NCBI GenBank assembly: GCA_951230915.1
Contig: OX579636.1
Span: forward strand, 40,923,912-40,987,911
Length of the DNA stretch: 64,000 bases
DNA from: Antitrichia curtipendula
Taxonomy: Eukaryota > Streptophyta > Bryopsida > Hypnales > Leucodontaceae
Direction of reading: 5' to 3'
Part shown: one piece after another, positions 50,093 to 62,333 of the stretch
Layout: each line of letters opens with the position of its first letter
How positions within the stretch are numbered: position 1 is the first letter of the stretch
Program-made: the position numbers and the translations under genes
Notes under the pieces: model-generated
Told to the model about the DNA's origin: nothing
The model's database searches: none
Seen by the model: only the letters and a program-made list of their open reading frames with translations

Positions 50093-50104
50093 CGAATTCA
50101 AATC

Positions 50105-53100
50105 ATGGGGGCCAAATGCTCCAAATCTCCCGATAACCGTAACCGCACCTCCTCTCGGGTTGCCAAGACCAGCCGTGGCCCGTCACCGTCACCGTCACCC
50201 AAACCTTCTCCTGCTCGCAATCATGGGAAACGGATGGGCTTTGCAGAGGTGTCCGGTTTGGGTGCAACGCCGCCTCGGCGTTCGGACGGGGGCTGGGGCT
50301 TGAAATTTGCAGATATGAAGTCGCAGGAGCTTTCTCCCACTGGGGGCCCGGAGTACAGGAGTAAAGCCGAGAAGCGGAGGTTGGCGAGATCAAACTCTAC
50401 CAAAACCACTTCTGTCAAATCCTTCACCTCCATTGTTGCTAAAAAAGGTGTATTGAAGGTGAAAATCTTCTCCCAAGTTATGGCTGATTGCAGTTGTGAA
50501 ATTCCATCGGTTGTTGCAAGGAACAGGGTCTTGCTTGCATGTCTTCATGTTTGCCCTGTCATGGAATTTTATAGTGATGGTTGTAAGAGTTTTGGGAAGG
50601 AATCTAGGTATACGTTTGGACTGGATTCACTTTTCGAACTCCACTCCTAATACTAGTGCAAATGGATCATAAGGCTTCTTCTAATTCTCTCAGATCTGTA
50701 CCCTCCACTGTTGCCAAAAAGGGTGAATTATGAAGGGTGTGTGATTGTTGATAACTATCCCCAAGTCAGTTGCTGATTTCCATCAGTTGCTGCAAAGTAG
50801 TAGGATGCATCAAAGGCTGTTTTTGTGTTTAGCATTTTCATGAAATTCGATTGCATTTTCTAGTTCTAAGGGTACATCAACTGTTGCCCAAAACGGTGCA
50901 TTGAAGGTGCCACTGTTGATACGTATCTCAATTTATTTGCTGAGCTCAGTTTCTGATTTTCATCTATTGTTGCAAAGAAGCGTGCATCGAAGGGATGTCC
51001 CCATGTATAGTAAAGTCTTGAAATTCTAAGGCTTCTTCTAGTACCAGACCACACTCTAATGCCTATCTAGTTGTTGTCCAATATTTTTCGAGTGATTTTT
51101 TTCCTGCACCAATCAACTTGCGTCCCCTTAATTAGAGAATCCAGAGGCTTGATGACAACACTGTGCTTCAAATGACAGTTAGCCTGCCCACCTTATTTTG
51201 GAACCCACAGTCAATGATACTCACGTGTTATGACGGTGTGGATGACGCAGTTTACCGAAGTGCTGAGGGGAGCAGGAACGGTGGGACTTGGAGCCCTGGA
51301 CACATTTAGCTCTTCAGTGGCCAATGTGAAGCACCGAGGAGGGTCCGTCGCCAAGGGCAATAAAATTGGCATTTTGGCCTTCGAGGTGGCCAATACCATC
51401 GTGAAGGGATGTAATCTGAAGATGACGTTGGGCGAAGAGGATATGAAAATCTTGAAGGAGGATATTTTGGTCTCCGAGAGTGTTCAACGCTTGGTTTCCA
51501 ACAACCCGTACGAGCTCTTGATGATTGCTGCTGCGGACAAGAGGTGGGCCAACTTCAAAATTTGTGTAGATTGTGTAAATTGTTGATTGTTCTTCGTATT
51601 CATGGTCATGCTTGAAACCCTGCATGAGCCACAATACATTTTAGCTCACAATCCTAAGCCCAATTGATTCTCACCCGTGGACGATGCACGGATGCACAGC
51701 CTACCGCATCCATAGTGGCTGGTTGCCCTCTTGACACCTCTTAAGGTGCTGTTCTTGCTACCAGAGTTTCCTTCTACTAAGGTAGAGCTGCCCAATACCA
51801 CCATCCACCCAATTCCGCCACCTATTTGCGTCAGTGGCCCACCTATTACCACAATCTTAGCAACCCTTTATCATGATGGCAATGCATTGGGGAGCGGACA
51901 AGGGTCTATTTACGTTTTAACATTTTAGCTTTGAAAAATCACAGAAAATTCACTTCATTCTTCGGAATGTCTTTATTCTTTTTGCAAATGACTTCTCTCA
52001 AATTTTTCAATCTCTGAAAAATATGGAAGCTAACAAATAGCTTCTCCAAAGTAATTAGATAGCGAATCTGTGTGGTAATGGGTTGATCTACCTTAAGTGG
52101 AATTGTCATCCTTAACTGCACACTTGGGAGCATATAGCTTCCCAACTATATACTAGCTCATTAAGGCAGAGGGGTGCTGACAGCGTCTTTTCAAGTGCTG
52201 ATCCAGCTTTGGGGAGGAGTTGCACTCTTTGAAATATTTTTTCAGTCAATTTTCCTTAAAAGAAGAATGGAAGCCGCATCAAACCCTTTTTGATTCGTAT
52301 TTTTCAAACTCTTGTGGAATCAGCTATGAGTTGTTGAAGTTGGAATAGAATAGTATTCTAAAAGTGCCCTAGAAGACTCTTGTGGAATTAGCTGTGAGTT
52401 TTCGAAGTTGGAATGGCATAGTACTCTAAAAGTGTCCTCACCTTGAAATGTTCGCTAGTGAACATCTCAGATGCCTTTCACTGTACCAAATTTGGAGCCC
52501 TGTTTGGTCCTTGAAAACTTTAGAGCGTCTCGTCGTCATTGAGGCTCCAAACCTTTGAAGATATTTTCTCGGGTCTGACGACTTTTATGTAATATTCAGT
52601 AAATGTGACTGGGACTTTCATGTTGGCAGGAACGAGCTCAAAGTGTTTACTGACGAAGTTGTGAGGTTCGGCAACCATTGCAAAGATTCGCAATGGCATT
52701 GCTATGACCGAGTCTTCCGGCGGTGAGCATGCTATCATACTTCGTAAGTTGGTAGTTTTCTTGTGTATATGGGTTCCCACTTTATGATTAGTCTCCTGTC
52801 AATCTATCTTGTTGTAATTTTATGTCCGATCTTCCACTTAGAAAGTGGAGGTGCTCTGCAGCCTGTTTAAAGAGACGGAGATTCTAAGACTCTCTAGCGT
52901 GGACGCGGATAGGATCATGGACGATTTGATGATTCTTGCTCAGAACACTGCGGTAAAGCCTAGTTCCCTGAACCTGCAGTATCTCGTTTTCTTCTTTAGT
53001 GTTAAATGCCATTTCAATATCCTAACGGTGACACTACCTTTTAGTGGACATCACTATTTTTCACTACTTAATTCAAATTTAGAAAATACAAAAAAATGGA

Positions 53101-56100
53101 GAAAAAGTCAAGATATTGACGAACATCTTTAAAATTAAACGTGGTACCTCATGATATCAAGGGCTCAAGGTCTCTTGTCTACGTCCTCAACTCTCTCTTT
53201 TGACTTCGTACAAGCTATATATTCTTGTAATTTTCAGAATTGATGAATTTTTGTATAATTCCGAATTGGTGTGACAATATCAATTTGGCCAACAATTAGT
53301 GACAATGACGAGATCTGACTGGATGCAGGATTTATATCATGAGCTGCATGCGCTTGATCGATTCAGAACAGACTTGAAGCGTAAGCAACAAGAAGAAGTG
53401 TCTGCTGGTGCTAACGCTCGTGGAGGTGCGGTTTAAATCACCCTAGGAATAAATAAACAGTGAACAAAAATAGGAATCCAGTTTTTCTTGGTGAACTATC
53501 TTAAACTCATGCTATATATTTGTGGCTCACTTTAAAGTTGTTTATTTTCTTTCATCCAATCCTTGGTTGGCATGTTTGCCTGTGAGTTCATCGAACTATG
53601 ATTGCATACCTGGCAATGGAAAAGTGGGCTATGAAATAAAGTGCTTCAAAAGTGGCATAGTTTTTCAATATATTAGTGGTCCAGATTCTTTTTGTGCTAC
53701 AGTGAAAGGGGTGCAAGTTTTATATGTTATGTTATAGTTACGTTGCTTTCGTACTTGGGGCTGCATTTGAGTGTTTTAGAGCTTTTACAATTGCAGATAT
53801 ATTGTGTACTCCTTCCGAGCAACTTGGTCAAGGATACATATGTGCTGAAATAGTCAACTCAATGTTCATCAAGATATTAATTTCATTATAGTTAGAAGAT
53901 CATGTATGAATTGATTTTTACTATATTGTGCTCTTATATTGCACACTTATGTACCTGATAGTTCCATCCAGCGTATGTTATCCAAATGTATCTAAAATTA
54001 TGTAATTGTGGTCTTTGGATACGCAGGGGAGACTGTTGCTCTTCTGAAAAGTGAAGTCAAGAGCCAGGAAAAGCATGTCGAGGGTCTCAAAAAGAGATCT
54101 CTGTGGTCTAGAACCCTTGAAGAGGTACTCTTCATTTTTAATATTCCATTAAGGCGACTATGCAGCCGGAGATGATCATAGACCTGGAGCTTTGGGACTT
54201 TGAAGTTTCAAATGGTGTTTTTTCTAGTTTATTCCAATGGGATTTTAAAATAGCGTTCTTTGTGACAGGTCATGGATCAATTAATTGACATCGCGATTTT
54301 TTTGTACCAAGAGATTTATGATAATTTTGGTCCTCAAGGTATGCCTCATCTTCCGCATTTGTCATCCTACATATCTGACCTTGACGTAACGCTGCAAGGT
54401 CTGTATAATGTTCAAATCTAGAGTTTTTGAGAAGTGCATCAAATGGATGTATTGTAAGTATGTTTACACATGTATGTGGCCACATGATGCAGTGTTTCTT
54501 GAGGAGCCCGAGGAAGAGAAAAACAGAAATGCTGGAAAGCTTGGTTCTTCAGGCTTGGCTCTCCACTACGCCAATCTCATCAATCAGATTGACAGTCTGG
54601 TCAGTGCCAAGGCCTTTTCAGTATTTGAATCTTAAACAAGTTTTTCAGTCAAATTAGACAGTTTCAGGAACTTTTAGAAATCATGAAGAGAATCTGTCCC
54701 TTGATTCTTGGAGAGGTCTCCCAATTGTCTAAATAGTTCTTCAAACAATCTAGTTTACTGAAAACCTTGCTTTTCCCGTCAAGTATAATGATTACTGCAT
54801 TTGTGTGACGTTTGTAGAGATCTTAAGTTTTCCCTTTGATTTTTTGTTAAAGTATTGAGCCACACTTCATTCGTTTTAAGTATCTTCCGTTGGTTTTATT
54901 CTTCACAACCCCCGTAAACGTTCAAACATTTTCCAAATGCAGGTCCAAAGACCAGGGTCAGTGCCCCCAAACACAAGAGACAATCTTTACCAAGCGTTAC
55001 CCCCATCTGTGAAAACTGCTTTAAGAGCTCGACTGCGAAGTGCACAAAATGGGGATGATTATGGTTATGCGGTAAGTTTACTTTGCTGGGTTGGTTTCTT
55101 GTGTAAATCTGACTTGCAAATTTCACCTATCAAGGAAGCTAGAGGTTTCTAAAAGTGCTCCTGTTCTCCAACACGGGTTATACTGGATTTTTCAATGTAT
55201 TGATGGCGAACATTTCAGGATGGAGACGGTTTTAGAGCACTATGCAATTACAACTTTAGAATTTCATAACTAGTTCCACAAAAGCTCAAAATGTATGAAC
55301 CGAAGTGGTTAGATGTGGCTCTCCTTTATCTTTTCAAGGAGAATTTACTGAAGAATTGTTTGAGATATGCAACTTCAAAACTTTAAAAGATGTTTTTTTC
55401 AAGGGGTTGCAACAGCTTACTCTTTGTGTTGCATTGTGCTGCAGCTAAGTATCACGGAGCTCAAAGGAGAATTAGACAAACTTTTGAGCTGGCTAGTTCC
55501 AGTTGCCTCCAACACCACAAAGTATGCATCATAATGGCTTAAAGATCTTTAGTTATTTATAACATTCCAAGTATCATGTTTATGTGCTTGCTTTGACTTC
55601 TGATTGTCGAGGCTTAAAATAGTGTGGTGAAGCTGTTGGCTTCTGAAAGGTCTCGCTGGTCTTGCATTGTATGTATTAATGTAGGCCTCATGCGGGTCTT
55701 TATCATATTCTCATCATCAGTGATGTGTCTGATTTGGGCAGGGCTCACCATGGCTTTGGATGGGTTGGAGAGTGGGCAAACACGGGGTGAGGAAACTATT
55801 CTCCAACTTGAATTTGGCTTATCTATTTTAAGTGAATCATTTTGACTCTTCATCTCAAAAGATACTCGTATTACATTCAGAAAGTTGTTAAATGGTAAAT
55901 CGATGGTAGTCTAATTGGACATTAGATGAGTATTAAGATTCTGTTAAAATCAATGCCAAGTTAGCATGGACACATAACAGATGCCTATGTCAATGACACT
56001 AACATCACGCTTACATTAAGTCATCACCATTTGTGTTTGACTAATTTAACTCAACACGAGGACTATATGAATCTAAAGCCTTAATCAACTTAATATGTAA

Positions 56101-57119
56101 CGTCTTTCGTGATGAAATTATGAACTCGTGACCTACTTATACTCCTGTTTTTGTTATTTCAAGTTCTAGATCCTTTGAGTAATTGAAAATGATATCAGAA
56201 TCGTCAGTCCCATTCTTGAACAGTTGTGAGAACTCACCCTTCTCTACTGCAGATGGAAACCCAAAAAAGACTCAATCCACTCAAAACATACATACATGAT
56301 ACATTTAGTGCCTGACTTGTGTCGATGTTGCTAATAAAGAATGCTAAATGCTTTTTCTGCAATCCTGTTTTTCTTTTCTAATCCTTTGCATCTCAATGAA
56401 ATTTCTCTTGCGACAGCTCCCCAGCAGATCGAAGAGCGATGGGGTACGTGGAGAGAGCTCTAGTCCAAACGCTACACCATGCAAATCAGCAGATGGTAGA
56501 GTTCTACATCCTGGAGCTCGTCGTAGGGCTGCATCATCTAGTCAACATGACGAAAGCAAACAGCAACAACTACATCCACAGCAACAGCAACTACAACAGC
56601 TTCAACAACAACTTCAACAACAACAGCAACAACTTCAACGACAACAGCATCAACAACAGCAACAACAGCAACAACAGCAACATCAGCAACAGCAACAACA
56701 TCAACAACAAGAATTTCAACATGGGAGCACGTTCGCCACAAAACAAGTCACCTGCCAGGATACACACCAAGCCAGACATGGAGCCACAGCCCTTCGTTCC
56801 TTCAGACAGGAGTGTTTCCCCACCTCCTTTTGGAATGTTCTCCAACACCAAGTTCACAGAAGGGCTTGCCCAGCAACTGCACCCGAGAAAGGAGCTTTCT
56901 CAGGAGGATGAGGAGGTTCTACACAACATAGGGAGTCAGCGAAAACTTATACCGGGGCTCAGCAAATCACTGGAACCTGACCACAACAGGGCTGCTTCCC
57001 AGAACAAAGACTACCGGAAAACCAGTAGCCACTCTCAAGCTAGTACAAACCCGCTTCAGGAGGGTCCTCTTTACCGGCCCCGGAACCGCATTAAACCACT
57101 CGGGGTTAACAGTCATTAG
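50105..57119 (+). CDS. PSK SIMULATOR-type protein (DUF3475 + DUF668), 12 coding exons
   Basis: Exons are 50105-50458, 51251-51543, 52630-52722, 52862-52952, 53329-53425, 54027-54124, 54269-54338, 54493-54599, 54943-55071, 55445-55521, 55742-55786 and 56417-57119. All introns are GT-AG, all phases agree, and the total is 2,157 nt (718 aa). The start MGAKCSK has the N-myristoylation pattern MGxxxS plus Cys5, as in known PSI proteins. Residues about 157-213 are DUF3475 (KIGILAFEVANTIVKG..IAAADKR); about 383-470 are DUF668 (GSSGLALHYANLINQIDSL..SVPPNTRDNLYQALPPSVK..LLSWLVPVASNTTK), then HHGFGWVGEWANTG and TLHHANQQ..YILELVVGLHHL. An Asn-rich tract (about 533-586) precedes the conserved tail SQRKLIPGLSKS. 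Arabidopsis PSI1-3 promote growth linked to phytosulfokine signalling; the same role here is inferred. Exon 4 uses an internal TGCAG acceptor, since the upstream TTAG would break the frame. Confidence 0.93.
50690..50995 (+). repeat. Diverged copies of the exon-1 3' end within intron 1
   Basis: The end of exon 1 (CACCTCCATTGTTGCTAAAA then AAGGTGTATTGAAGGTG, from 50426) recurs in intron 1 as CCCTCCACTGTTGCCAAAAA GGGTGAATTATGAAGG (50701 on) and as TCAACTGTTGCCCAAAACGG TGCATTGAAGGTG (50877 on). Following sequence (CAAGTCAGTTGCTGATTTCC; CATCTATTGTTGCAAAGAAG) repeats too. Spacing is about 275 and 173 bp. The copies keep a potential GAAGGTG donor but have frame-breaking changes; I read them as remnants, not exons. 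Confidence 0.7.
56555..56715 (+). repeat. CAACAG/CAACAA codon-repeat tract in the last exon
   Basis: Imperfect trinucleotide repeats (CAA, CAG, CAT mixtures) occupy about 160 bp. In the spliced frame they read as Asn-rich with Ser, Ile and Phe; in the next frame they would read poly-Gln. A downstream conserved tail in the Asn frame (SQRKLIPGLSKS) shows that Asn is the translated reading. Such tracts are prone to length change. Confidence 0.85.
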
Positions 57120-59095
57120 AGAGACAGCCCTCAATTCTCTCCAGCATGAACGGCCCTGAGGTAAATTTGGTTAATGTTCCCTGTGTATGTTGTTTGTTTG
57201 TTGTTTTTGCCCCTTTTTTGGATGATTATAGACACTCTCTAGAGTCGCTGCTCTCTTTTCTTTTCTTTTCTTTTCTTTTTCTTTTTTCTTTTTCTTTTTT
57301 CTTTTATTTATGTTCAGGTTGGGTTGCCAAAGTAGCCTCCCTGTAACTACTGGTATAGATCAGAATGACCGACCGTGTGTGTTGGGTCGTTTGTAGCAAA
57401 AAACAAAAAGGTATGTAAGGTATGTTAGCTTGTATCTCAGAGCTGTCCTTCTGTCGTAGGGGTTATATATACTGTATATTCAATGCCAATGGGCTTAGCT
57501 TAGCCAGAGTTTCACTGTTGGTATACTGCTGCCCAAATGTGGTGCCGGACTAATGCACTGGTTGCCACATTTGGCAATGCTTGCTTTCACAACAGCTTTC
57601 ATTTTATGATCAATTTCTGTGTCATCAGTGTCATCAGTGTTCACTTCGTCTTGTCGTGGAATTGATGTCCATTGTACTGTTCTTTTTCTTCATTTTTTTC
57701 ACTTGGAAGCAAATTTATTCGTTGACTTCTATGAAAGTTGTTTCACGTATTTGTTTTTAAACAATTTTGAAACAACTGAAAATTTTATGCCTTAGCAAAT
57801 TAATAGTACAACAGCCAAGCTACAAGGAAGGAAGCTGGACAGAGTAGGTAACCCAATCTTTAATTTTTCAAAGTGAAAGAAATGCTGCCACGAGAATTTT
57901 GTCACAACTTTATACTAGAAGAAATAAGCGGCTACAGTTACATGAGAAGCATTGTCCCAATGGGACTTTAATGGCTTCGGACCAAAGGGGAGGAGAGCTT
58001 TGCATTGCTTTTTACACCACAATGCCGCAGAGGACTCAAAAGTGTTTCTGAAGAATGCCACTTTCAAAGTTGGAATAGAAACGAGTTGGAATGCAAATAT
58101 TCAATCTGTCTCGGGATAGTTCTAGAGCTTGTGATGGGGCATGTCATTTTTGGGTTAACCCCTCTAAAGGTCAGAGACTATGTTTTCACCAAAATTGCTC
58201 CAAAACTGCTGTTTCTAATACAAGTACCAAATTTTAGAAAAAAAAATATTTTTTGGAAAAATGTAACTGTAGGATCTTGTATTAAACTAGTTTGAGAAGT
58301 TGTGGAAAAAAATTCCGAAATTTTCACCGTGTGGATTGCAAGATAAGAGCATTTGAATTGACAAAAATCCTTTTTTTTTGTCCCTGCGAAAATCCAGGCA
58401 GTTGCACTTCACAAGGTCACATTGGTATGAAAAAATGTCCAAAATGGTGGTACTCTCTGGATTCATTTTTCAAGGCAGGTTTGATACATTCTTGAAAATT
58501 TTCAGATCATTTGGAATTGTAAAACATATAGGAAAAAAAAATAGTAAGTGGAAAGAGGTAGAGAATGTTCAAAATACTAAATTGTTAAGAATTTAAATAT
58601 GGAATTGAAAAATTCCAATCCCAACATTTGTAATGTTTTAATAAACAATCTACACCCAATGTTTTTATTTTTTTTCAAAAATATTGAAAACTGAGTTAAA
58701 TAAAGGACTTCAAAGTTTATCTTAGAGTAGAGATTCCATAACTATCCTCAAACTAAAACTCTTCATAACTTTCATCTCATTAATCAAAATGGAATGATTC
58801 AAAGCTTCCCATGTATATATAATCTAATGAACCAATTTCAAATTCTTATTTTTTTTTAAATGATTTTAAAAAAAGCTTTTTCAACTGCCTAGGCTACCCG
58901 CCAACCAATGAAAATGACATATCATGCAATAGTTTTTTAATTATGTAATCAAAAGTTATGAAAATTGTTGGGCCTTAAAGATACTCCTTGGACACATCTT
59001 GCGTGAAAATTTTAAGGAAAAAAAATAAAAATTCCGGTTGTAGTGAACTATCCAAAATTGTTGTGTTGTCAAAAAACGGTGTTTGGTCCTTTAGG
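57120..59095. other. 3' flank of the PSI-type gene and spacer
   Basis: Sequence after the stop is moderately GC-rich to about 57.7 kb and probably holds the 3' UTR; a pyrimidine tract of CTTTT units lies at about 57250-57305. I cannot place the poly(A) site. From 57.8 kb on it is AT-rich spacer with no credible gene. Confidence 0.5.
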
Positions 59096-60128
59096 GATTA
59101 ACCCTTGAAGGATGATGAAGTTGAAAAGTAATTGATGGATGACTTCATTATTCATTGTAGAAACAAAGAATGCACCTATTGACCCAATAATCAAAACATT
59201 TTGGTAACTACCTTGGTCATGGGGGTTGCATCTTTTTAAAAGTTAAGTAGCAACTTTCTTATGGTAGTTCCTTTTTGTTGTTGCACATGTTTAGGCTTAT
59301 ACTACTCACAAAATTTGTTTTGCAAAAGATCGATCAAGGAATACTTCAGCCAATTCTTTTTTAAGAAAAAAAATACATTATAGAAGATCAAGGCAAAGTC
59401 ATATAGCTTCTTGATGTTGTTTCTAAGAGGGGACTAAGTCATATCATCCATTTGGACTCTAATATGGCTTTGTTATTTTCCTACAAGCTTGCAATGGTAA
59501 TCCAAAAATGGTCCCTCAAAAGTATAGAATAATGTGAAAAAACACCAAAAGATATTCATCAAATACATGAAATGCTCATATTTCAATACAATTTTAACCC
59601 TTTCATTTCCAATTATACATTGAATTGTTAAAATGCAAGCACTAACTAGTTTCTACTACATTAGAAAGCAACAAGTAAAAATGGGTACAATATTAGGAAT
59701 TGCAATTGAGTTGGCAACCATTTTGGATCCACCTAATTACTTCCTTACTTTTCACATGCTTTTCTATGGGACAAGGTCAATGAATTTCAAATATATTTTT
59801 GGTTGTTATTCCTTCAAGGAGGTTGAGGATCCAAAGTATCCAATATATGACTTCATTGTTCAATGTAGAAACAAAGAACAAGGTTTTGCATAATAGTTTG
59901 ACCTCCAATGGATGCTTTGAATTTTTTTAGTAGATGATTCATATTTTTAAGAATGATTTCCATGGTGACCAATCCATCCTTGCAAAATTAATCTTTAAAG
60001 GACACAACCCCCTATGGCCAAAGTAGTTACCAAAATGATTGGATTATTGAACCAATAGGTGCATTCTTTGTTTCTACTAGCCATCCATCGAACACTTTTT
60101 GGCATTGACATTCTTTAACCCCTAAATA
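59096..60128. repeat. Long inverted repeat pair, about 130-bp arms
   Basis: The arm at 59096-59232 (GTAGAAACAAAGAATGCACC; GGTAACTACCTTGGTCATGG) is matched in reverse at about 59995-60128 (CCCCTATGGCCAAAGTAGTT; GGTGCATTCTTTGTTTCTAC), with about 760 bp of AT-rich sequence between. The outer edges carry TTAACCCT-type words (GGATTAACCCTTGAAGG left, TTTAACCCCTAAA right). It looks like a non-autonomous inverted-repeat element; related blocks lie at 44985-45055 and 46622-46812. Confidence 0.65.
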
Positions 60129-61962
60129 GTGTTAGAATTAGACCACGGTTTACAACATGAAAATATCTACATACTCAGTTGTATAGGCATTAGAGAGCTT
60201 AATAAGGGTCGCATTTAGAAATGTTGTGTATTACTTTTAGAATGCCGCAACGTTTGTTTTTGGTCAAGCCATATATTTTTTCAGACTACACATAACTGAG
60301 TTTTGGAAGGCTTAGGATCACAAATAGGTGCATATGGCAGAATTCTTTGAAAATTCATAAGTAATTCATAAATGCTCCAAAGAATATGAAACCACTTGTG
60401 TTAGATTCCACATCAATTTTTCTTCAAGTGAAAAACAAGGAAAAATATTTTTGGACATCTAAAAACCATCAAAAAAAAGGTCCAGCAACCCTTAAAGTGT
60501 CGCTTTTTGAGCCACCCACCTTAAATTAAAACCTTTGTATTGTTTTGACAAAGTTCACATGAAACACAAAACTATATTATAATAATTTATTTTTTAGAAA
60601 CCAGGAATTATCACTAAGCTGATCATAATGTGGTAGCTTCTAAGCTACTACATCACCGTGAATGATTGCAGCTTGCAATAAATGGGACTCTTCTTGTTGG
60701 TTGGAAACTTGGAATTCAGAGGTTTTGGGGGGATTTCTTGTTCGCTGCTGGCTACACAATCAACGAGACAAACTAGTGCCCCAAAAAACTTATCAGCATT
60801 TAAGTGAATCCTTAACGCTTTAACACCTAGGCAGCTTAAGTATGTAGATTTTTGCATATTGTAAATTGTACGCCTTGAACTGTACACCTAGGCAGGTGAC
60901 ATCGTTTAGGGGTTAAGTGTTAATGTCCAAATACTTTTTTGGAAATTTGTTTGCTCTGCTTTTATATCTTTACACCCATGTAGTATTCCCTTCAGTTTCA
61001 AGAAATTGGTTATAAACGAAGGTTTTTTTTGTAAAAATTCAAGCTTTAGTTCGGTTGAATGACAAGTTATTGGATCGGAACATCACTCTCAAGAGCTCTC
61101 TTTATCATACAGGGTATGGACTTCTTAGTAGGGAATTGTCATGCCCGCAATTATAACAGCTGCTGACGGGTTTGTTTTCCTGCACTTTCCAATGGATTTT
61201 TTTTTAAACTAAAAACTGTGGCCAGGTCAAAATCAGGGCTTTACATCAGTGTCACAAAATGTGGCCCGATGGAAATGCAATATGAAAATACTCTCAACAT
61301 GATCTACATGATCCAAGCAGGCAAATGCAAAATGAATGTAAACATGATTAGGGTACTCTGCAGTGCAAGCATCGTGAAAAGGTCACTCCACCCTCCTATT
61401 CAGTAAAGGCAAGCATTTTAACATTAAAAATGAAAATGCATGATTCACACTTCAACAACTTGAAATTACACCAATTCTGGGCAGAACCAACGAAGCTTGA
61501 CGAATTAGGTCATACGAACCACTCAATTAACCCGATTTGGGCTTTACTGCATCTTTAAAGATGAGCGCAGTACATTACTACCGATATAATTCCAGGTACA
61601 AATGCAGAACTTCCCAAGCGTATATAAGCCAATGGTTTAACTAATAAACTAATCACTCAGAAAGAGTTTTGATAACATGATAGAACTGGAGAGCCCTTCG
61701 GACATCAACCATTATTTTTCACAAACACCGCCTATGCTTATCCGTGACCCCTCTGTCCTGTAATAAACTGGTTCATGACACGCTGCAAAATCTAGCTCAA
61801 CCTTGTCACTTTAAAAATAGCTAGATGGCCCTATACCTGGTAATAATGTAAAGCCTGCTTTCAGATATATATACAAACCTCAAACAAACCTCCAAAAAAA
61901 CCACACTAACATACCTCGACTCCCTCACCTACACCACATCCCTCGATTACAAGCTCAACAAA
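60129..61962. other. Intergenic sequence
   Basis: No credible gene. Positions 60290-60530 are a diverged copy of the right half of the 414-bp element at 35492-35905. TTTAGGGGTTAA occurs at 60905-60916. Confidence 0.5.
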
Positions 61963-62262
61963 CTCACACCAGAAGATGTACTCTTCTCCATACCCTGCAA
62001 CTCTTCGGACGGAGTCATGACAGAAGAACTGCTCATGATCACCAAACAATGAGCATGATCACTGAGTCACAAACTTGAAAACCACAAACCAGAAGACCAG
62101 CTCTTCTCCACAGCCTGCAAGTCTCCGATGGAGTCATGACAGAAGAACTGCTCATGATCACCAAAAATTGAGCACGATCACTTCAAAAGCTCACCGAACC
62201 AGAAGATGAAGTTCTCCAGAGACTGCGATTCTCGAATGGAGTCATGACAGAAGAACTGCACA
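61963..62262. repeat. About 110-119-bp tandem repeat, 3 copies
   Basis: GGAGTCATGACAGAAGAACT begins at 62011, 62130 and 62238, giving spacings of 119 and 108 bp; each is preceded by ACCAGAAGA..CTCTTCTCC-like sequence and followed by GATCACCA. The array ends about 70 bp beyond the stop codon of the minus-strand gene, so it may be transcribed in its 3' UTR. Confidence 0.88.
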
Positions 62263-62333
62263 CGATCACCATGATGGCTGGAATTGCAAAATCGCAAACA
62301 ACTCACAGATGTGATTTGATTCGGAGTGTTGAT

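Larger units (their letters stand above)
47765..50104 (+). promoter_or_regulatory. Promoter and 5' leader region of the PSI-type gene (inferred)
   Basis: Base composition changes sharply near 47765 from AT-rich spacer to CT/CA-rich sequence typical of plant promoters and leaders. Possible leader splice sites are a donor near 48236 (CTCGGGTAATCC), an acceptor near 49098 (TGCCGTGCAGGTC), a donor near 49187 (CTGAAGGTAACC), and acceptors ending at 49689 and 49955 (both CTGCAG then GATT). The exact transcription start and leader structure cannot be fixed from sequence. Repeats inside include a (CA)n tract at 48068-48116, a GTTTGAGAG minisatellite at 48531-48597 and (TGC)6 at 48981-48999. Confidence 0.5.

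Noticed and set aside
52842..52861. TTAG acceptor ending at 52841 for exon 4
   Set aside because: It would shift the frame relative to exon 3 and reach a stop; the TGCAG acceptor ending at 52861 restores phase and gives a family-like sequence.
56348..56911. 187-codon frame with a poly-glutamine tract
   Set aside because: It is the shifted reading of the last exon of the PSI-type gene; splice phase and the conserved tail show that the Asn-rich frame is the real one.
57914..57940. TACTAGAAGAAATAAGCGG, resembling a CACTA left end
   Set aside because: No subterminal repeats follow and no matching right end with a target duplication was found; a chance match is likely.
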